Shown here: piece after piece, positions 60,610-64,000 of the stretch | Layout: every line of letters begins with the position of its first letter | Numbering within the stretch: the first letter of the stretch is position 1 | Source of the DNA: DASSKA01 sp963839365 | Lineage (GTDB): Bacteria; Actinomycetota; Actinomycetes; Propionibacteriales; Nocardioidaceae | NCBI GenBank assembly: GCA_963839365.1 | Contig: CAWIUT010000001.1 | Coordinates: 1,364,001-1,428,000 of the forward strand | Direction of reading: 5' to 3' | Length of the DNA: 64,000 bases | Made by a program: the position numbers and the translations under genes | Notes under the pieces: generated by a model | Told to the model about the DNA's origin: nothing | Databases searched by the model: none | The model's input: the letters and a program-made list of their open reading frames with translations, nothing else

Positions 60610-61053
60610 CTACCGACGCGCCAGCGGGGCCCGCAGCGGGAGGCCGGGGTCGTCGAGCAGCACCTGGGCGACCCGGCGGGTGCGGTGGTCGACCAGCAGC
60701 GGGGCGAGCAGGTTCGCGGTGGCGTCCCGGGGCAGCCGGCCGAGGGTGAGGATCGTCAGCAGCAGCAGGTCCTCGGCGCTCCGCGCCCCGAGCGCCTCGA
60801 TGACCTCGGCCTCGACCTCGGGGGCGTATTCGGGGAAGAACACCGCGGGCGGCACCACCACGAAGGAGAGGTCCGGCTGGTCGACAGAGCTCAGCGCGCA
60901 CAGCAGCCCGGTCTCGTCCAGCCGGGCCAGCACGAACCGCCGGTGCTCAGGGAAGCCCAGCAGCGGGAGAACCATCTCCAGCACCGGCGGCTCCGCCCCT
61001 CGGGCGGGCAGCTGGGCCGGGACCTGGAAGGGGGTGGTAGCGGCGCTGGTCAT
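60610..61053 (-). CDS. fliW: Flagellar assembly factor FliW
   Basis: This 147-residue protein has the FliW pattern: a LLGFPEHRRFVL segment, SSVDQPDLSFVVVPP, LLLLTILTLG and TANLLAPLLVDHRTRRVAQVL. FliW binds flagellin and CsrA in turn and thereby couples filament export to flagellin translation. It lies between flgL and csrA, the usual neighbours. ATG 61053 is the start, close behind the flgL stop region (19 bp). Confidence 0.93.
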   Translation of the reverse strand: MTSAATTPFQVPAQLPARGAEPPVLEMVLPLLGFPEHRRFVLARLDETGLLCALSSVDQPDLSFVVVPPAVFFPEYAPEVEAEVIEALGARSAEDLLLLTILTLGRLPRDATANLLAPLLVDHRTRRVAQVLLDDPGLPLRAPLARR

Positions 61054-61072
61054 GGGGTCCTCGTTCCGGTGG

Positions 61073-61957
61073 TCACTTCAGGAAGTCCATCAGCGATGGC
61101 TGCAGCACCCGGGCGGTGGCGCCCAGCGTGGCCTGGTACGCGACCTGCTGCATCTGGAGGTCGAGCACGGCCTTGCCGACGTCGACGTTCTCGACCTGCG
61201 ACAACCGGTCCTGGTTGTTCAGGCCGGCGGCTTGCAGGGCGGTGGTCGCGGTCTGCACGCGGTCCTCGCGTGTGCCCAGGTCGGCAAGCGCGCTCTTCAT
61301 CTTCTCGGTGACCGCGTCCAGGTTGTCCAGCGTGCCGGACAGCGCGGACGGGTTGGCGGTCAGCTGGCCGATGGCGTCCTGGAGGACTCCGAAGAGGTTG
61401 TTGCCCTTGCCGCCGAACGCCTCCGGCCCGGTGACGTTGATCTTCACCGGCACCCCGTCCTGGACGGTCCGGGAGATCGGCACGTTCATGCCGACCCAGC
61501 TCCCCGAGTCGTCGTAGGCCTGCGGGCCGCCCGTCGTACCCCCGAAGATCGGGCGGCCGAGGTGCTGGGTGTTGGCCTGGCCGAGCAGGGACTGGCGGAG
61601 CTGGGTGAGCTCCTGGGCCAATGCGTTGCGGGCGTCCGGGCCGTTGCTTCCGGTCGACGAGCCCTGCAGGATCAGGTCCCGGGCCCGCTGCACCTGGTCC
61701 AGCATCGACTGCAGGGTGCTGTCGGTCTGCCCCATCCAGCTCAGCGCGTCCTGGGCGTTGCGGCTGTGCTGGGTGTCGGCGGCCATCTGGGCCCGCAACC
61801 GCATGGCCTCGTCGGTGCCGGTAGGCGAGTCGGAGGGTCGGTTGATCAGCCGACCGCTGGACAGCTGCTCCTGGGTGCGCGCGAGCCGGCCGAGGCTGGC
61901 GTTCAGCGCGGTCAACGACCCGTTGACCATCATCTGCTGCGTGATGCGCAGGCTCAT
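61073..61957 (-). CDS. flgL: Flagellar hook-associated protein 3
   Basis: This 294-residue junction protein starts SLRITQQMMVNGSLTALNAS and has the flagellin-like N-terminal heptad region (LSSGRLINRPSDSPTGTDEA) and C-terminal coiled coil (ALLDLQM-like AVLDLQMQQVAYQATLGATA). It joins hook and filament. GGGGAG precedes ATG 61957. It is 7 bp downstream of flgK. Confidence 0.93.
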   Translation of the reverse strand: MSLRITQQMMVNGSLTALNASLGRLARTQEQLSSGRLINRPSDSPTGTDEAMRLRAQMAADTQHSRNAQDALSWMGQTDSTLQSMLDQVQRARDLILQGSSTGSNGPDARNALAQELTQLRQSLLGQANTQHLGRPIFGGTTGGPQAYDDSGSWVGMNVPISRTVQDGVPVKINVTGPEAFGGKGNNLFGVLQDAIGQLTANPSALSGTLDNLDAVTEKMKSALADLGTREDRVQTATTALQAAGLNNQDRLSQVENVDVGKAVLDLQMQQVAYQATLGATARVLQPSLMDFLK

Positions 61958-61964
61958 GCGACGC

Positions 61965-63335
61965 TCATCTCCCCACCAGCCCGGTCCGGTTGATCAGGGT
62001 GTCCAGCATCGAGTCCATCGTGGTCAGCACCCGCGAGGCTCCCTCGTAGCCGCGCTGGGCGGCCATCAGGTGCACCATCTCCTCGTCGACGCTCACTCCC
62101 GACAGCGAGTTGCGGGAGGAGTCGACCTGGGCGGTCAGCACGTCCTGGTTCGCCGAGAGCTTCTGCGCCGAGGCGACCGTGACGCCGTAGCCGGTGACCA
62201 GGCTGCGGTAGGTCCCCGCGCCCATGTCGAGGTTCCCGATGGCGTCGGCGTTGGTGCTGTCCAGTGTGCCCTGCCCGGGCGCGGCGGCCGCGATCTTGTT
62301 CGGGTCGGTGACCGCCACCTTCAGCGTGCTGGCCGTGGTGCCGGCGAAGAAGTCACCGCCGGGGTTGCCGGCCAGGTCGACCCCCTTGGCGTGCTGGGCG
62401 TTGACCGCGGTCACCAGGCCCGACACGAAGCCGTCGAGCCCGGACAGGTAGCCCGGCAGGTCCTTGCCGAGCAGCTGCTGGTCGGCGCCGATCTCACCGC
62501 TGCCCAGGGACAGGGTGGTGCCCCCCAGGCTGACCTGCACCGGGTCCGCGCTCTGCCCGGACAGGTCGGCTGCGCCTGACACCTTCATCGCTGTGGCGTC
62601 GTTCCCGCTGACCAGCTGCTGCCCGCCGACCTTCACGTCGACCGTGGTGTCGTCGTTGACGGTCACCTTCGCCCCGGTGAGCTCGGCGAGCTTCATGGTC
62701 AGCTGGTCGCGCTGGTCGAGCAGGGTGTTGGCGTCGGTGCCGGCCAGGTTCGCCGCGCGCAGGCCCTTGTTCAGTGACGCGAGGTCGACCGCGGTCTGGT
62801 TGACCTGGTCCACCAGCGCGGACAGCCGCGTGCGCTGGTCGGACCACTCGGTCGCGACCGACTTTGCCTGCTGGGCGATCGTCGCCTGCAACGTGTTGGC
62901 CCGGCCGAGCAGCTGGGTGCGGGCGGCCTGGTCGCTCGGGCTGTTCGCCACGTCGTGCCAGCCGGCCTGGAAGTCGGCAAGCGCGGCGGCGATCCCGTTG
63001 TCGCCCGGTTCGCCCAGGGTGTCCTCGAAGCGCTGCAGCGAGGCGGCCCGGGTGTCGAGGTACGACGCGTTGCCGTGCTCGGTGCGGGCCCGAGCGTTGA
63101 GCAGTGGGTCGCTCACCCGATCCACGCGGCTGGCCTGGACGCCGTCGCCGGCTCCCTCCCACCGGGACCAGACCGCTGGCGCGGCCGGTGCGCCGGTGGC
63201 CTGGCCGATGACGCTGCGCCTGGTGTAGCCGTCGGTGCCGGCGTTCGCGACGTTGCCGCTGGCCACGTCCATCGCAACCTTGTTGTAGCGCAGCGCGGAC
63301 AGTGCGGTGGACAGCGAGGAGAGGGTGCCGGACAC
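61965..63335 (-). CDS. flgK: Flagellar hook-associated protein 1
   Basis: This 456-residue protein has the FlgK N terminus (LSTALSALRYNKVAMDVASG, NVANAGTDGYTRRSV) and C terminus (VSVDEEMVHLMAAQRGYEGA, RVLTTMDSMLDTLINRTG), with a short variable centre compared with enterobacterial FlgK. GTG 63335 has GGAG 8 bases upstream and sits just after the flgN stop. It caps the hook and receives FlgL. Confidence 0.93.
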   Translation of the reverse strand: MSGTLSSLSTALSALRYNKVAMDVASGNVANAGTDGYTRRSVIGQATGAPAAPAVWSRWEGAGDGVQASRVDRVSDPLLNARARTEHGNASYLDTRAASLQRFEDTLGEPGDNGIAAALADFQAGWHDVANSPSDQAARTQLLGRANTLQATIAQQAKSVATEWSDQRTRLSALVDQVNQTAVDLASLNKGLRAANLAGTDANTLLDQRDQLTMKLAELTGAKVTVNDDTTVDVKVGGQQLVSGNDATAMKVSGAADLSGQSADPVQVSLGGTTLSLGSGEIGADQQLLGKDLPGYLSGLDGFVSGLVTAVNAQHAKGVDLAGNPGGDFFAGTTASTLKVAVTDPNKIAAAAPGQGTLDSTNADAIGNLDMGAGTYRSLVTGYGVTVASAQKLSANQDVLTAQVDSSRNSLSGVSVDEEMVHLMAAQRGYEGASRVLTTMDSMLDTLINRTGLVGR

Positions 63336-63336
63336 C

Positions 63337-63816
63337 TCAAAGGCTCCGGTCCACGAGGCGCGGCCCGCGGCCGGCGTCCAGTGAGCCGTCGGACGCGTAG
63401 GTGCCGGACCCCTCGGACATCGAGAGCAGCGTCGCCTGCGCGGCTTGGTAGCCGGCCGTGAGCAGGGTGCGGTTGCTCTCCGACATCCGGCCGATCTGGG
63501 CCGCGACCGTGGTGAACGCCTCCCGGTGGTCCAGCCAGATGTCCCGCCACGGCTGCTCGCAGCGGTCGGCGATCTCGTGCAGGCTCGGGTTCGGCTCCAG
63601 CCCCAGCTCGGCGGCCACCGCATCGACGGCGACCGCCCGGAGCAGCTCGACCTCGCGGATCTGTGCCAGGCAGGCGTCGATGTCGCGGGCCGCTGCTGGG
63701 AGCCAACGGGTGCGCCCCCCGGCGAGGACCATCTGCTCCACCTCCAGCTTGTAGAGCAGGGTCTCGAGCAGGTCCCGTTCCTGCCACAGCACCGAGGAGA
63801 GGTCCTCCATCGACAT
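63337..63816 (-). CDS. flgN: FlgN-like flagellar export chaperone
   Basis: This 159-residue, mainly helical protein (SSVLWQERDLLETLLYKLEV, then RDIDACLAQIREVELLRAVA and LSMSEGSGTYASDGSLD) fits FlgN, the chaperone that delivers FlgK and FlgL to the export gate. Sequence conservation in the family is low, so position directly before flgK is the main support. GAGGGGAG precedes ATG 63816. Confidence 0.87.
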   Translation of the reverse strand: MSMEDLSSVLWQERDLLETLLYKLEVEQMVLAGGRTRWLPAAARDIDACLAQIREVELLRAVAVDAVAAELGLEPNPSLHEIADRCEQPWRDIWLDHREAFTTVAAQIGRMSESNRTLLTAGYQAAQATLLSMSEGSGTYASDGSLDAGRGPRLVDRSL

Positions 63817-63932
63817 GGCTGGCTCCCCTCGGGCTGATGACGTCGGCCGTTACGGGGAACCCATCGGCGTCCTCGGCGAGTTCCTGAGCAGAATCCGGTG
63901 TCCGGGCTGTACCGTTCGGCGACATCTTGGTC

Positions 63933-64000
63933 GTCCCAAATGACTAGTCACGGCCTGGTCTGGACCGGTACACGACCAGGAACGGCCTGTCCGAAATGAC
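63933..64000. repeat. Two copies of a 12-bp element upstream of the flagellar operon
   Basis: GTCCCAAATGAC (63933-63944) and GTCCGAAATGAC (63989-64000) are direct copies with one difference, 56 bp apart. They lie 117-184 bases upstream of flgN on its 5' side and may be regulator sites for the operon. The second copy ends at the window edge, so more copies could follow. Confidence 0.4.

Overview
The window is very G+C-rich DNA from a motile actinobacterium. Evidence for this is the strong GC bias at third codon positions, abundant GTG starts, 4-bp GTGA/ATGA gene overlaps, a SigE-family ECF factor, a HelD-type helicase, MprA/MprB and HtrA homologues, and a flgN-flgK-flgL-fliW-csrA flagellar block. 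The gene mix suits Propionibacteriales (Nocardioidaceae-like), but the genus cannot be fixed from the sequence. I see no rRNA, tRNA, CRISPR array, intact insertion sequence or prophage. The region looks like ordinary chromosome rich in acyl-CoA and amine catabolism.

Layout. 1-4.8 kb: an amine catabolic locus with the start of a class III aminotransferase (-), a polyamine-type binding protein, two permeases and a Rieske oxygenase resembling betaine/stachydrine demethylases; a near-identical operator lies at both ends of the transporter genes. 4.9-6.7 kb: a DUF4396 membrane protein behind a CsoR-like palindrome, and an alpha-methylacyl-CoA racemase. 6.7-11.8 kb: a DUF4389 protein and a MerR regulator divergent from a fadA-fadB beta-oxidation pair. 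11.9-18.5 kb: an ABC exporter pair, a DHFR-like protein, a small protein, a relic of a kup potassium-transporter gene, an L,D-transpeptidase lipoprotein and an exported sulfatase. 18.6-23.4 kb: a SNF2 helicase, a DUF2786 protein and a CrtI-like FAD oxidoreductase. 23.5-27.3 kb: a tight acyl-CoA dehydrogenase/SDR/APH-kinase/histidine-phosphatase operon that resembles the split form of the 4-hydroxyacyl-CoA kinase-lyase route.

27.4-36.6 kb: a VOC protein, a DrrAB-like exporter, a sulfonate/nitrate-type ABC importer divergent from a CitA/DcuS-type two-component system, an MFS pump and a GNAT acetyltransferase. 37.1-45.1 kb: TetR, AtuA-like protein, biotin-dependent carboxylase beta and alpha subunits, acyl-CoA dehydrogenase and enoyl-CoA hydratase, i.e. 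an Atu/Liu-type branched acyl-CoA pathway. 45.3-54.1 kb: class I aldolase, SigE-family sigma factor with membrane partner, HelD-like helicase, a stand-alone PhzE/TrpE-G fusion and HtrA. 54.2-58.9 kb: MprAB-like system, fructosamine kinase, low-molecular-weight tyrosine phosphatase, holin-IV-like protein and a GntR regulator divergent from a DDAH-like hydrolase. 60.2-63.8 kb: the flagellar hook-filament junction and CsrA/FliW operon (-).

The most useful signals beyond gene calls are regulatory: paired operators for the amine locus, for MprA-HtrA and for GntR-DDAH; a repeated leaderless-promoter pattern (NANNNT, six bases, start codon); and a CsoR-like site in the spacer of a putative promoter. 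No obviously new defence or mobile system was recognised. The SNF2/DUF2786 pair and the ACAD/APH/SDR/phosphatase operon are the best candidates for undescribed biology.
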